This document shows, in pieces, positions 1 to 5,707 of a DNA stretch of 8,219 nucleotides. Under the pieces are notes generated by a model. It saw nothing but the letters and a program-made list of their open reading frames with translations, was not told the DNA's origin and did no database searches. The stretch's first letter is position 1, and the number at the start of each line of letters is the position of its first letter. Source of the stretch: Lysinibacillus sp. Lineage in GTDB: Bacteria > Bacillota > Bacilli > Bacillales_A > Planococcaceae. The DNA lies in contig JAAYHP010000523.1 of assembly GCA_012735355.1 (NCBI GenBank), positions 1 to 8,219 on the forward strand, in the 5' to 3' direction. A program made the translations under genes and the position numbers.

Positions 1-10
1 CTTATATCGT

Positions 11-40
11 ATCATGAAAAAAGAAGATGTAATGTGTCAA
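11..40 (-). promoter_or_regulatory. Possible sigma-A promoter reading out of the left edge
   Basis: On the minus strand there is a perfect -35 hexamer TTGACA (35-40) and, 18 bases on, CATGAT (11-16), a 4/6 match to TATAAT. It lies downstream of the ywdK terminator and would drive a minus-strand gene beyond the window edge. In B. subtilis the gene after ywdK is gerQ (ywdL), but no coding sequence for it is visible here. The -10 match is weak, so this is tentative. Confidence 0.25.
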
Positions 41-94
41 TTTCATGTTATGATTTGTAGATTTTGAAGTGTTTTCTTTTTAAAATTTGCATAT

Positions 95-128
95 AAAAAA
101 GAGCAGTCTGTTATCATTCAGACTACCC
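95..128 (-). terminator. Rho-independent terminator of the ung-ywdK operon
   Basis: Read on the minus strand, GGGTAGTCTG (119-128) pairs with CAGACTGCTC (101-110) around an 8-base loop. The inner six pairs are perfect and the outer four include two G-T wobbles. A run of six T follows (95-100). It starts 21 bases after the ywdK stop codon, so it ends the minus-strand operon. Confidence 0.85.
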
Positions 129-149
129 ATTAATTTTTCATTCAAACAA

Positions 150-533
150 TTAAAATATTCTACTTTTTGCAACAGATACTAACAATAATATCCATCCGAT
201 AATAAATAATACTCCACCGATTGGCGTGATGGCGCCTAATGTACCAATTCCAGATACAGCAAGTGTGTATAAGCTTCCTGAGAAGAACAAAATTCCTAAA
301 GACATACAAAGAAATGCCCATTTTAAAGAAGTAGTATCTCCTAATAATCTAGGATGCATTAAAATACCGACTGCAATGATTCCTGTTGCATGGAACATTT
401 GGTATTGTACCGCTGTATCCCAAATTCCAGCACCGTAATCGGTAAGCACACCTTTTAATGCGTGAGCTCCGAAAGCACCTAACGCTACTGCTAAAGCACC
501 AAAAATTGCACCTGTAATAATTGATCCTTTCAT
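150..533 (-). CDS. ywdK: YwdK, DUF423 family small membrane protein
   Basis: A 127-residue hydrophobic protein of the DUF423 family (B. subtilis YwdK), whose function is unknown. Family hallmarks are visible: a glycine/alanine-rich first membrane segment ending in GAFGAHAL (19-26), YQMFHA (44-49) and FSGSLY (84-89). About four membrane segments can be drawn (roughly 5-25, 48-62, 71-93 and 99-121), so it should sit in the cytoplasmic membrane. The frame is open to an ATG at 587, but I chose the internal ATG at 533. It has a GAGGT ribosome binding site seven bases upstream, and the protein then starts MKGSII directly at the first membrane helix; the longer start would also overlap ywdI. It is the last gene of the minus-strand operon, 22 bases after ywdI, and is followed by a terminator. 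Family identification is firm; no function can be inferred. Confidence 0.9.
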   Translation of the reverse strand: MKGSIITGAIFGALAVALGAFGAHALKGVLTDYGAGIWDTAVQYQMFHATGIIAVGILMHPRLLGDTTSLKWAFLCMSLGILFFSGSLYTLAVSGIGTLGAITPIGGVLFIIGWILLLVSVAKSRIF

Positions 534-555
534 TTTTATTACCTCGTTTTCTATA

Positions 556-801
556 TTAAAAATCAAAAATTGAATCCCCGTTAGCATCGTCTTCTTCTAG
601 TTTTGCTGAAGGAAGATGGTGACTACTTGCGAGCTGCTGTATGTTTTGAGTTTGTGCAGGTTGATGTTTTGCATTTAAAGCTACATCGCAAAGGGCACGA
701 ATGGCACTAAAAATTTCTCGAAGTTGTTGTTCATCCTTCGCACTTTTTGCCATTGTTGTATATCGTTCAATTTCATTGAATAGCCTTTCATAGGAAATCA
801 T
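556..801 (-). CDS. ywdI: YwdI, DUF5327 family protein
   Basis: An 81-residue soluble, polar protein resembling B. subtilis YwdI (DUF5327), of unknown function. The N-terminal half (about 1-45) is predicted helical. It is followed by a low-complexity Gln/Ala/His/Ser linker (46-65) and an acidic tail ending GDSIFDF (75-81), which I recall as the conserved end of this family. There is no signal peptide or membrane segment. Its ATG overlaps the stop of the upstream four-cysteine gene as ATGA (798-801), which implies translational coupling, and a purine/G-rich stretch lies just upstream. It sits between that gene and ywdK in the ung operon, as in the ywd cluster of B. subtilis. The name rests on context and sequence memory rather than a search. 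Confidence 0.8.
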   Translation of the reverse strand: MISYERLFNEIERYTTMAKSAKDEQQLREIFSAIRALCDVALNAKHQPAQTQNIQQLASSHHLPSAKLEEDDANGDSIFDF

Positions 802-971
802 CGTCTTTCCCCCTGCTTATTTTTAGGTTCAAATTTTAAACAATCCATCCCGGAAGATTGTTTTACAACGACGGATGGAAGCTGCTTTGTTTTGAAGCCA
901 TAAGCTGTACAGCCTCGAGGATTGTTTGGATCCCACGTTACTTTAAAAAATTTGCATTGAAAACAGTTCAC
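798..971 (-). CDS. Small conserved four-cysteine protein in the ung operon
   Basis: A 57-residue protein if it starts at GTG 971, or 70 residues if it starts at ATG 1010. I chose the GTG because it has an AAAGGTGG ribosome binding site ten bases upstream, whereas the ATG has none. Cysteines 3, 6, 21 and 44 (CxxC, 14 residues, C, 22 residues, C) suggest a metal site, zinc or iron-sulfur. Conserved-looking blocks are KVTWDP (10-15), the GC(T)AYGFK(T)K stretch (20-29) and SSGMDCLKF (39-47). From memory, related short proteins in Bacilli and some Proteobacteria are sometimes labelled 'uracil-DNA glycosylase'. It has none of the Ung motifs and is far too small for that enzyme, so the label probably comes from standing next to ung. 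It follows ung and overlaps ywdI by four bases. The function is unknown. Confidence 0.78.
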   Translation of the reverse strand: MNCFQCKFFKVTWDPNNPRGCTAYGFKTKQLPSVVVKQSSGMDCLKFEPKNKQGERR

Positions 972-1056
972 ACGAGCTTCGCCACCTTTATACAATGTAT
1001 CAAATTTCATAGAATGTGAAAAGTTCTAAAGGTGTTTGTTACGAGATTGTTCTATT

Positions 1057-1737
1057 TTATTCCAAACACCAATCAATCGGCTCTTTCCCCCAAGTAATTA
1101 ATTGATTGTTAATTTGAGAGAAAGGTCTGCTTCCGAAAAACCCGCGATGGGCGCTTAACGGACTTGGATGGGGAGATTGTATGATACGGTGATGCGACCC
1201 TTTTCGCTCAATGATCGCTCTTTTCGTCTGGGCAGGTCTTCCCCATAAAACGAAAACGATCGGGTCTTGTCTTTCAGCTAATTTTTCAATGACTTTATCG
1301 GTAAATTGTTCCCACCCCATCCCTTTATGGGAATTTGCTTCACCTTGCCTAACAGTAAGGACTGTGTTTAATAGAAATACTCCTTGCTTCGCCCATTTTA
1401 TTAAATAACCATCCTTTGGAATGGGACAACCTAAATCATTATGTAGTTCTTGAAATATGTTTCGAAGACTTGGTGGATGAGGTACACCAGGTTTTACAGA
1501 AAAACACATACCGTGAGCTTGTCCTGGTCCATGGTATGGGTCTTGTCCTAAAATTACGACCTTTACATCTTTGTACGCAACTGTATAAAAGGCATTCATT
1601 ACTTCATCGATCGGTGGATAAATCGTCTTTGTGCTATATTCTTGTGCTACAAATTTTCTTAAGTTTTGGTAATAAGGTTTTGTAAATTCTTCTTGTAAAA
1701 TTTCTTGCCAGTCATTATCAAATATTTTTTTCATCAT
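1057..1737 (-). CDS. ung: Uracil-DNA glycosylase, family 1
   Basis: Ung removes uracil from DNA, left by cytosine deamination or dUMP misincorporation, and starts base excision repair in the cytoplasm. The 226-residue length is normal for family 1. The water-activating motif GQDPYHG (64-70) contains the catalytic Asp66. The uracil-recognition segment has Asn124 in FLLNTVLTVR, and the DNA-intercalation loop HPSPLSAHRGF (190-200) carries the catalytic His190. All key residues are present. The first of two tandem ATGs (1737) was chosen because GGAGG lies seven bases upstream. It is the first gene of the minus-strand operon, 85 bases before the next gene's preferred GTG start (46 before the alternative ATG), and is divergent from pdxK. 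I could not find a convincing sigma-A promoter for it in the intergenic region. Confidence 0.97.
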   Translation of the reverse strand: MMKKIFDNDWQEILQEEFTKPYYQNLRKFVAQEYSTKTIYPPIDEVMNAFYTVAYKDVKVVILGQDPYHGPGQAHGMCFSVKPGVPHPPSLRNIFQELHNDLGCPIPKDGYLIKWAKQGVFLLNTVLTVRQGEANSHKGMGWEQFTDKVIEKLAERQDPIVFVLWGRPAQTKRAIIERKGSHHRIIQSPHPSPLSAHRGFFGSRPFSQINNQLITWGKEPIDWCLE

Positions 1738-1847
1738 CCGAACACCTCCCTTTCAACGTACTTGATTACAGAAGGAGATTCAATAGTTGTTTTTTCCTTT
1801 TCGGTATAGGATTGTTATTTAATCAACTGACCTTATCATTATTTTTT

Positions 1848-1875
1848 ATTCTGACTATTTTTGTGTAGTCAGAAT
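1848..1875. repeat. Perfect 10-bp inverted repeat, candidate operator upstream of pdxK
   Basis: ATTCTGACTA (1848-1857) and TAGTCAGAAT (1866-1875) are exact reverse complements separated by eight bases. The repeat ends five bases before the TATACT -10 box of pdxK, so it covers where the -35 element should be. Neither strand has a T-run after the stem, so it is not an intrinsic terminator. The position suits binding by a dimeric regulator. It lies in the divergent ung-pdxK region, so either or both units could be controlled. The regulator is unknown. Confidence 0.6.
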
Positions 1876-1886
1876 AGCTGTATACT
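1858..1886 (+). promoter_or_regulatory. Putative pdxK promoter
   Basis: TATACT (1881-1886) is a 5/6 match to the sigma-A -10 box. The start of transcription would be near 1893, leaving a leader of about 30 bases. Seventeen bases upstream is only TTTTTG (1858-1863), a poor -35, and it falls in the spacer of the inverted repeat. A weak -35 covered by a dyad fits a regulated promoter, but this is inference. Confidence 0.45.
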
Positions 1887-1924
1887 GATACACATCGAAG
1901 CAATATATTTAGGAGTTGAGGAAA

Positions 1925-2758
1925 TTGACACTGAAAAAAACGTTAACAATTGCTGGTTCTGATGCGTCCGGCGGAGCAGGAGCGCTAGCCGATATAAAAA
2001 CATTCCAAGAATATGGTACTTACGGAATGCAAGCTTTAACTTGCGTTGCTACGATGGATCCGGATAATGGATGGAGCCATAGTGTATATACATTACCGAT
2101 TGATACGTTAAAAGCCCAATTAAAAACTGCCATCTCCACAGGGATTGATGCCGTGAAAACTGGGATGCTTCCAAATGAAGAAGTGATTCAAACAACTGCA
2201 GAAGGAATTCGAGCTTCAGGAACAAACAACGTAGTCATTGACCCAGTGATGGTTTGTAAAGGAGAAGATGAAGTTTTAAATCCTGGAAATGTGGACGCAA
2301 TGATTCAATATCTTCTTCCTCATGCATTAGTGACGACACCAAATTTATTTGAAGCGGGACAACTGGCTGGAATAAAAACGCCAAAAACAATCGACGAAAT
2401 GAAAGTAGCTGCTGAAAAAATCCACGCGCTAGGTGCAAAAAACGTGGTTATTAAAGGTGGGCGTTCCCTTGGTACAGAAAAAGCGATTGACCTGTTTTTC
2501 GATGGAAAAACATTTTACGCTTTAGAAGCTGATCCAGTAAATACAAATTATAACCACGGCGCAGGTTGTACATTTGCGGCAAGCATTACAGCAAATTTAG
2601 CGAAAGGATTATCCGTGAAAGATGCAGTAGTTGCCTCAAAAGGATTTGTCGCTGCGGCGATTGAACACGGTTGGCAACTAAATCAATATGTTGGTCCTGT
2701 CATGCACGGAGCAAAAAACATTTACGGTGCTCCTGAAATTACAGTGCGGGAAATTTAA
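1925..2758 (+). CDS. pdxK: Pyridoxal/pyridoxine kinase, CC-PLK subgroup (ThiD-like ribokinase fold)
   Basis: It phosphorylates vitamin B6 vitamers to feed PLP salvage; ThiD-like proteins of this fold can also act on hydroxymethylpyrimidine. The 277-residue protein matches B. subtilis PdxK (formerly YwdB) along its length. Visible motifs are TIAGSDASGGAGALADIKTF (8-27), KTGMLP (78-83), DPVMVCKG (106-113), TPNLFEA (138-144), VIKGG (175-179) and the anion-hole HGAGCTF (211-217). Cys111 and Cys215 correspond to the cysteine pair that S. aureus PdxK uses to hold pyridoxal as a hemithioacetal. The start is TTG 1925, with AGGAG nine bases upstream; TTG 1916 directly abuts that AGGAG and cannot use it. 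It is a single-gene unit, divergent from ung and followed by a terminator. Automated pipelines may call it ThiD (HMP/HMP-P kinase); the cysteines favour PdxK. Confidence 0.93.
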   Translation: MTLKKTLTIAGSDASGGAGALADIKTFQEYGTYGMQALTCVATMDPDNGWSHSVYTLPIDTLKAQLKTAISTGIDAVKTGMLPNEEVIQTTAEGIRASGTNNVVIDPVMVCKGEDEVLNPGNVDAMIQYLLPHALVTTPNLFEAGQLAGIKTPKTIDEMKVAAEKIHALGAKNVVIKGGRSLGTEKAIDLFFDGKTFYALEADPVNTNYNHGAGCTFAASITANLAKGLSVKDAVVASKGFVAAAIEHGWQLNQYVGPVMHGAKNIYGAPEITVREI

Positions 2759-2785
2759 GCCTGTCGCTATGCTTTTGCGACCATT

Positions 2786-2812
2786 GAGCACCCGATATAT
2801 GGGTGCTTTTTT
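2786..2812 (+). terminator. Rho-independent terminator after pdxK
   Basis: AGCACCC (2787-2793) pairs perfectly with GGGTGCT (2801-2807) around a seven-base AT loop, followed by a T-run to 2812. A smaller hairpin (GTCGC 2763-2767 with GCGAC 2777-2781, nine-base loop) lies between the pdxK stop and this terminator, so the transcript ends in two hairpins in tandem. Confidence 0.9.
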
Positions 2813-2828
2813 ATATTTATTCTTTTTC

Positions 2829-2858
2829 TTTTCATAAGGTGGTATTTTTTACTATACT
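2829..2858 (+). promoter_or_regulatory. Putative promoter of yojF-bshB2
   Basis: TTTTCA (2829-2834, 4/6 match to -35) lies 18 bases before TATACT (2853-2858, 5/6 match to -10). Transcription would start near 2865 and give a leader of about 27 bases. It is placed correctly between the pdxK terminator and yojF. Confidence 0.5.
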
Positions 2859-2867
2859 TATAAGTAT
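2854..2867. repeat. 14-bp perfect palindrome overlapping the yojF -10 box
   Basis: ATACTTATAAGTAT is its own reverse complement and covers most of the -10 hexamer and the expected transcription start. The position is that of a repressor site. In AT-rich promoter DNA a palindrome this size can also arise by chance, so the regulatory reading is tentative. Confidence 0.35.
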
Positions 2868-2891
2868 TAGAAGGTGGAAAGGAGAATGTGA

Positions 2892-3242
2892 ATGAAGGAA
2901 GTCGATGTAAACGAGTTGCAACAATTAATTAACTCTTTCGCAAATAAAGACGTCTATATTCATCTAGAAACAACGAACGGTTCTTATGCAACCCACTATA
3001 ATGAACAATTTTTTAACGCTAGCGCATTCCTTCGCAATGCAAAAATTCAATATGAACATGGAAAAGTGGTCGGTGAATCACCTCACCGTGTCGGGTTAAA
3101 AATGGAGCACGGTTGGGTTTATGCCCAAGGAATTACCCATTATGAATTAGATGAACACGGCCGTTTGCTTATGGCTGGGTTAAATTACGAAGGAAAACTC
3201 GCGATTGCACTACAAATTAGTGAAACGCCATTTTCTTATTAA
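2892..3242 (+). CDS. yojF: YojF, DUF1806 family protein paired with BshB2
   Basis: A 116-residue soluble protein of the DUF1806 (YojF) family. No biochemical role is known to me. The sequence alternates short helices and strands, with the conserved-looking segment GKVVGESPHRVGLKMEHGWVYAQGITHYELDE (57-88) and a weakly hydrophobic C-terminal strand. It has no membrane segment, signal peptide or cysteine. The ATG at 2892 has an AAAGGAG ribosome binding site seven bases upstream. It ends 12 bases before bshB2 and shares its promoter and terminator, the same yojF-yojG pairing as in B. subtilis. That steady pairing suggests a role linked to bacillithiol synthesis or to BshB2 itself, for example as a partner subunit; this is inference from context only. 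Confidence 0.9.
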   Translation: MKEVDVNELQQLINSFANKDVYIHLETTNGSYATHYNEQFFNASAFLRNAKIQYEHGKVVGESPHRVGLKMEHGWVYAQGITHYELDEHGRLLMAGLNYEGKLAIALQISETPFSY

Positions 3243-3254
3243 GGGGTGAAAAGT

Positions 3255-3932
3255 ATGACTTTAGAACAACAACGTCATATATTAGTTGTCTTTCCTCATC
3301 CAGATGATGAAGCCTTTTCGTCTGCCGGTTTAATTCGACTTTATCGCAATATGGGGGTTCCGGTTACATACGCTTGTTTAACTTTAGGTGAGATGGGACG
3401 CAACTTAGGAAATCCGCCCTTTGCTACTCGCGAGTCTCTGCCTGAAATTCGTCGGAAAGAGCTAGAAGAAGCATGTAAAGCTATGGGCATTGAAGATTTG
3501 CGAATGATGGGTTTTCGCGATAAAACGATTGAATTTGAAGATAATGAAAAGATGGTACAACTTGTACGCAATTTAATTGATGAATGTAACCCTTCTTTAA
3601 TTATCACATTCTTGCCAGGTTATGCTGTACATCCTGATCATGATGCAACGGGTCGAGCTGTGGTGGAAGCGGTTCGTCGCATGGATAGAAACGCGCGCCC
3701 TACCGTTTACGGTGTAGGCTTTGCTAACAATACCATTGCTGAAAAAGGCGAACCCGATGTCGTGATCGATATAATGAGTGTTAAAGAAGATAAATTAAAA
3801 GCATTACAAGCCCATGCTTCCCAAACAGCTTGGATGATTGAAGAAAATCAAAAGCGAATCGATGAAGGCCAACCGATGAGTGACAGTTGGTTCCATTATG
3901 AAAAGTTTTATACCATTAATGTGGATGAATAA
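3255..3932 (+). CDS. bshB2: Bacillithiol biosynthesis deacetylase BshB2
   Basis: BshB2 (YojG) removes the acetyl group from GlcNAc-malate to give GlcN-malate, the second step of bacillithiol synthesis in the cytoplasm; it may also act on bacillithiol S-conjugates. It is a 225-residue PIG-L/LmbE-fold zinc hydrolase. The PHPDDE motif (14-19) gives zinc ligands His15 and Asp18 and the general base Asp17, and HPDHDATG (126-133) gives the third ligand, His129. GEMGRNLGNPP (45-55) and REIRRKEL-like helix (62-70) fit the family. The frame opens at GTG 3246, but ATG 3255 is preferred because AAGGGG sits eight bases before it. It follows yojF by 12 bases and precedes a strong terminator. BshB1 (BshB) is the main paralog in Bacillus; placement next to yojF marks this one as BshB2. 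Confidence 0.95.
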   Translation: MTLEQQRHILVVFPHPDDEAFSSAGLIRLYRNMGVPVTYACLTLGEMGRNLGNPPFATRESLPEIRRKELEEACKAMGIEDLRMMGFRDKTIEFEDNEKMVQLVRNLIDECNPSLIITFLPGYAVHPDHDATGRAVVEAVRRMDRNARPTVYGVGFANNTIAEKGEPDVVIDIMSVKEDKLKALQAHASQTAWMIEENQKRIDEGQPMSDSWFHYEKFYTINVDE

Positions 3933-3939
3933 TTTACAG

Positions 3940-3978
3940 TCCTTGCAGCTTGTTGAATACAAGTTGCGAGGATTTTTT
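3940..3978 (+). terminator. Rho-independent terminator after bshB2
   Basis: CCTTGCAGCTTGT (3941-3953) pairs with ACAAGTTGCGAGG (3959-3971) around a five-base loop, with two G-T wobbles and an extra T-A pair at the base. Six T follow (3973-3978). It starts eight bases after the bshB2 stop codon. Confidence 0.93.
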
Positions 3979-4037
3979 ATTGCAGTGTATAATTTACCGC
4001 CTGAAATTTCAGAATACTACTACTTTTCCTTTTCGTA

Positions 4038-4066
4038 TGGACATTCGTATAAACAATATTTATAGT
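4038..4066 (+). promoter_or_regulatory. Sigma-A promoter of the yjiH-like gene
   Basis: TGGACA (4038-4043) and TATAGT (4061-4066) are each 5/6 matches to the sigma-A hexamers, with the optimal 17-base spacing. Transcription would start near 4073, about 32 bases before the ATG. With the flanking terminators it makes the following gene a single-gene unit. Confidence 0.7.
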
Positions 4067-4104
4067 GAATAAATATGCGAAACTAAAATGTTGAGGTATT
4101 TGCT

Positions 4105-5454
4105 ATGACAAAAACATTCCATCCATATACATGGTTTTTATTTATTATCCTTTCGTTATTAGGAATATTTTTATTTATTGTTCCTATTAATACAGGCGAC
4201 GGTCTAAAAGTTCCGATTGCGATGTTAGCGAATACTCTTTCAGCGAATATCGTAACTTTTATACATTGGTTTAGTTATGTTGTATTTATCATTGCTGCAA
4301 TCGGATCCATCGTAATGCACTTTGTTCCTCAATCCGGGAAAGTGACATTGATGGATTCGTTATTCCGCACCCACTTGTTTTGGACTTTAATGCGGATACT
4401 TGCCGTTGTTTTTGCAACGATGTATTTATTCCAAATTGGGCCAGAACCCTTCATTAGTGAAAATACATCTGGATTGTTATTAAATCCTGACGGCGGTCTA
4501 GTGACAATGATGTTTTCATTGTTTTTCTTTGCCGGGCTACTCCTTCCCCTTTTAACGGACTTTGGTTTATTGGAATTTTTCGGATCGATGATGGTAAAAA
4601 TAATGCGCCCGATTTTTAAAATTCCTGGTCGCGCTGCCATCGACTGTTTAGCATCATGGGTTGGTGACGGAACAATCGGTGTGCTCTTGACAAGTAAACA
4701 ATACGAGCAAGGTAACTATACAGCTCGTGAAGCAGCAACGATTGCTACTACCTTTTCCGTTGTGTCGATAACGTTCTGTTTCGTCATTCTAGAAACGGTT
4801 GATTTGAGTAATTATTTCTTGCATTTTTACGGGACAGTTATTTTAGTGGGGCTCATTTTAGCGATCATTATGCCGAGAATTTATCCTTTAAGAAATAAAC
4901 CGAATACGAATTTTGATGGTTCGACTTCCGTTCGCAAAGAGGAAGTGCCTGAAGGGTTTAATCCTATCACTTTCGGGCTAGAAAATGCTTTAACGAAAGC
5001 TTATAGCAATCGGAATTTATTACAGGTGATTGGCTCTGGCTTTAAAAATGTGCTAGAAATGTGGTTTGCTATTACACCAGTAATCATGGCTTTCGGTACG
5101 ATTGCTTTAGTTTTGGCAGAGTATACAAGCTTCTTTAAAATTTTAGGGATGCCTTTTGAGCCGATTTTGGCGCTATTCCAAATTCCTTTTGCTGATGAAG
5201 CAGCCCAAACGATGATTGTTGGATTTGCAGATATGTTGCTTCCTTCTATTTTAGGTGCAGGCATTGAATCCGAATTAACTCGATTCTTTATCGCGACGGT
5301 TTCAGTTACTCAATTAATTTACATGTCGGAAGTGGGCGGATTAATTTTAGGAACGAAACTTCCATTAAAGTTATGGGATCTGTTTATCATCTTTTTAATC
5401 CGTACGATCATTTCAATACCGATCGTTGCCTTTATGGCTCATTTAATATTTTAG
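4105..5454 (+). CDS. YjiH family membrane protein with nucleoside-recognition (Gate) domain
   Basis: A 449-residue integral membrane protein resembling the YjiH/Gate family, thought to be transporters or channels; the substrate is unproven. About ten to eleven membrane segments can be drawn, roughly at 10-28, 50-70, 92-110, 133-152, 212-230, 240-257, 318-338, 343-360, 368-386, 393-409 and 424-447. Two Gate-like halves are suggested by repeated patterns. One contains the cytosolic-looking CLASWVGDGTIGVLLTSKQY (181-200) and the other contains ADEAAQTMIVGFADMLLP (363-380). Residues 261-318 form the main hydrophilic loop between the halves. The ATG has a GAGGT ribosome binding site seven bases upstream. 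It stands alone between its own promoter and terminator, so neighbours do not hint at a substrate. Family assignment is good; nucleoside transport should not be assumed from the domain name. Confidence 0.88.
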   Translation: MTKTFHPYTWFLFIILSLLGIFLFIVPINTGDGLKVPIAMLANTLSANIVTFIHWFSYVVFIIAAIGSIVMHFVPQSGKVTLMDSLFRTHLFWTLMRILAVVFATMYLFQIGPEPFISENTSGLLLNPDGGLVTMMFSLFFFAGLLLPLLTDFGLLEFFGSMMVKIMRPIFKIPGRAAIDCLASWVGDGTIGVLLTSKQYEQGNYTAREAATIATTFSVVSITFCFVILETVDLSNYFLHFYGTVILVGLILAIIMPRIYPLRNKPNTNFDGSTSVRKEEVPEGFNPITFGLENALTKAYSNRNLLQVIGSGFKNVLEMWFAITPVIMAFGTIALVLAEYTSFFKILGMPFEPILALFQIPFADEAAQTMIVGFADMLLPSILGAGIESELTRFFIATVSVTQLIYMSEVGGLILGTKLPLKLWDLFIIFLIRTIISIPIVAFMAHLIF

Positions 5455-5460
5455 TGAAAT

Positions 5461-5493
5461 GAACATCATTCCCTTTTTGGAATGATGTTTTTT
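5461..5493 (+). terminator. Rho-independent terminator after the yjiH-like gene
   Basis: AACATCATTCC (5462-5472) pairs perfectly with GGAATGATGTT (5479-5489) around a six-base loop, with the T-run continuing to 5493. It starts seven bases after the stop codon. Confidence 0.93.
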
Positions 5494-5586
5494 CTATTTC
5501 CGAAACAAATTAGTTCTTGATTTTTTTAAATACCGTCTTTAGACTATTCTGTATATTGTTTATATTTAAAAATTAACGTTAAAAAT

Positions 5587-5615
5587 TTGACACATCTAAA
5601 ACGGTTTCATATAAA
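5587..5615 (+). promoter_or_regulatory. Strong sigma-A promoter of ilvA
   Basis: A perfect -35 TTGACA (5587-5592) and a 5/6 -10 TATAAA (5610-5615) are separated by exactly 17 bases. Transcription would start near 5622 and leave an AT-rich leader of about 85 bases, too short for a T-box. A 10-bp palindrome, TTAACGTTAA (5573-5582), lies just upstream of the -35. Another, weaker pair (TTGATT 5517-5522, TAGACT 5540-5545) lies further upstream. Confidence 0.82.
5596..5609 (+). promoter_or_regulatory. cre-like sequence inside the ilvA promoter spacer
   Basis: CTAAAACGGTTTCA agrees with the CcpA consensus TGWAANCGNTNWCA at 12 of 14 positions, but it misses the well-conserved leading TG. It lies wholly between the -35 and -10 boxes, where binding would block RNA polymerase. 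Carbon control of branched-chain amino acid genes by CcpA is known in Bacillus. This particular site is only a candidate. Confidence 0.3.
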
Positions 5616-5707
5616 TTTATTATTGAATTTGTTGAATTATTTTTATAAAATACAGAATTTTATGTTAAAATAAAAAAATGTTTAAGCTATCGGAGGTTAT
5701 ATAAAAA

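Noticed and set aside
14..67. 17-codon plus-strand reading frame at the left edge starting MKKEDV
   Set aside because: It is too short, has no ribosome binding site and shows no similarity I recognise.
1771..1833. GAAGGAG motif on the plus strand between ung and pdxK, resembling a ribosome binding site
   Set aside because: The TTG that follows opens only a very short frame with a stop soon after.
3880..4065. 61-codon plus-strand reading frame overlapping the end of bshB2
   Set aside because: It overlaps bshB2 in another frame, runs through the bshB2 terminator and has no ribosome binding site.
5573..5582. TTAACGTTAA palindrome upstream of the ilvA -35
   Set aside because: It is only 10 bp, of low complexity and without extended symmetry. 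Noted under the promoter but not called as an operator.
5678..5704. Eight-codon leader peptide before ilvA (MFKLSEVI)
   Set aside because: It has no ribosome binding site, is not rich in Ile/Thr codons, and no attenuator hairpin is visible in the leader.
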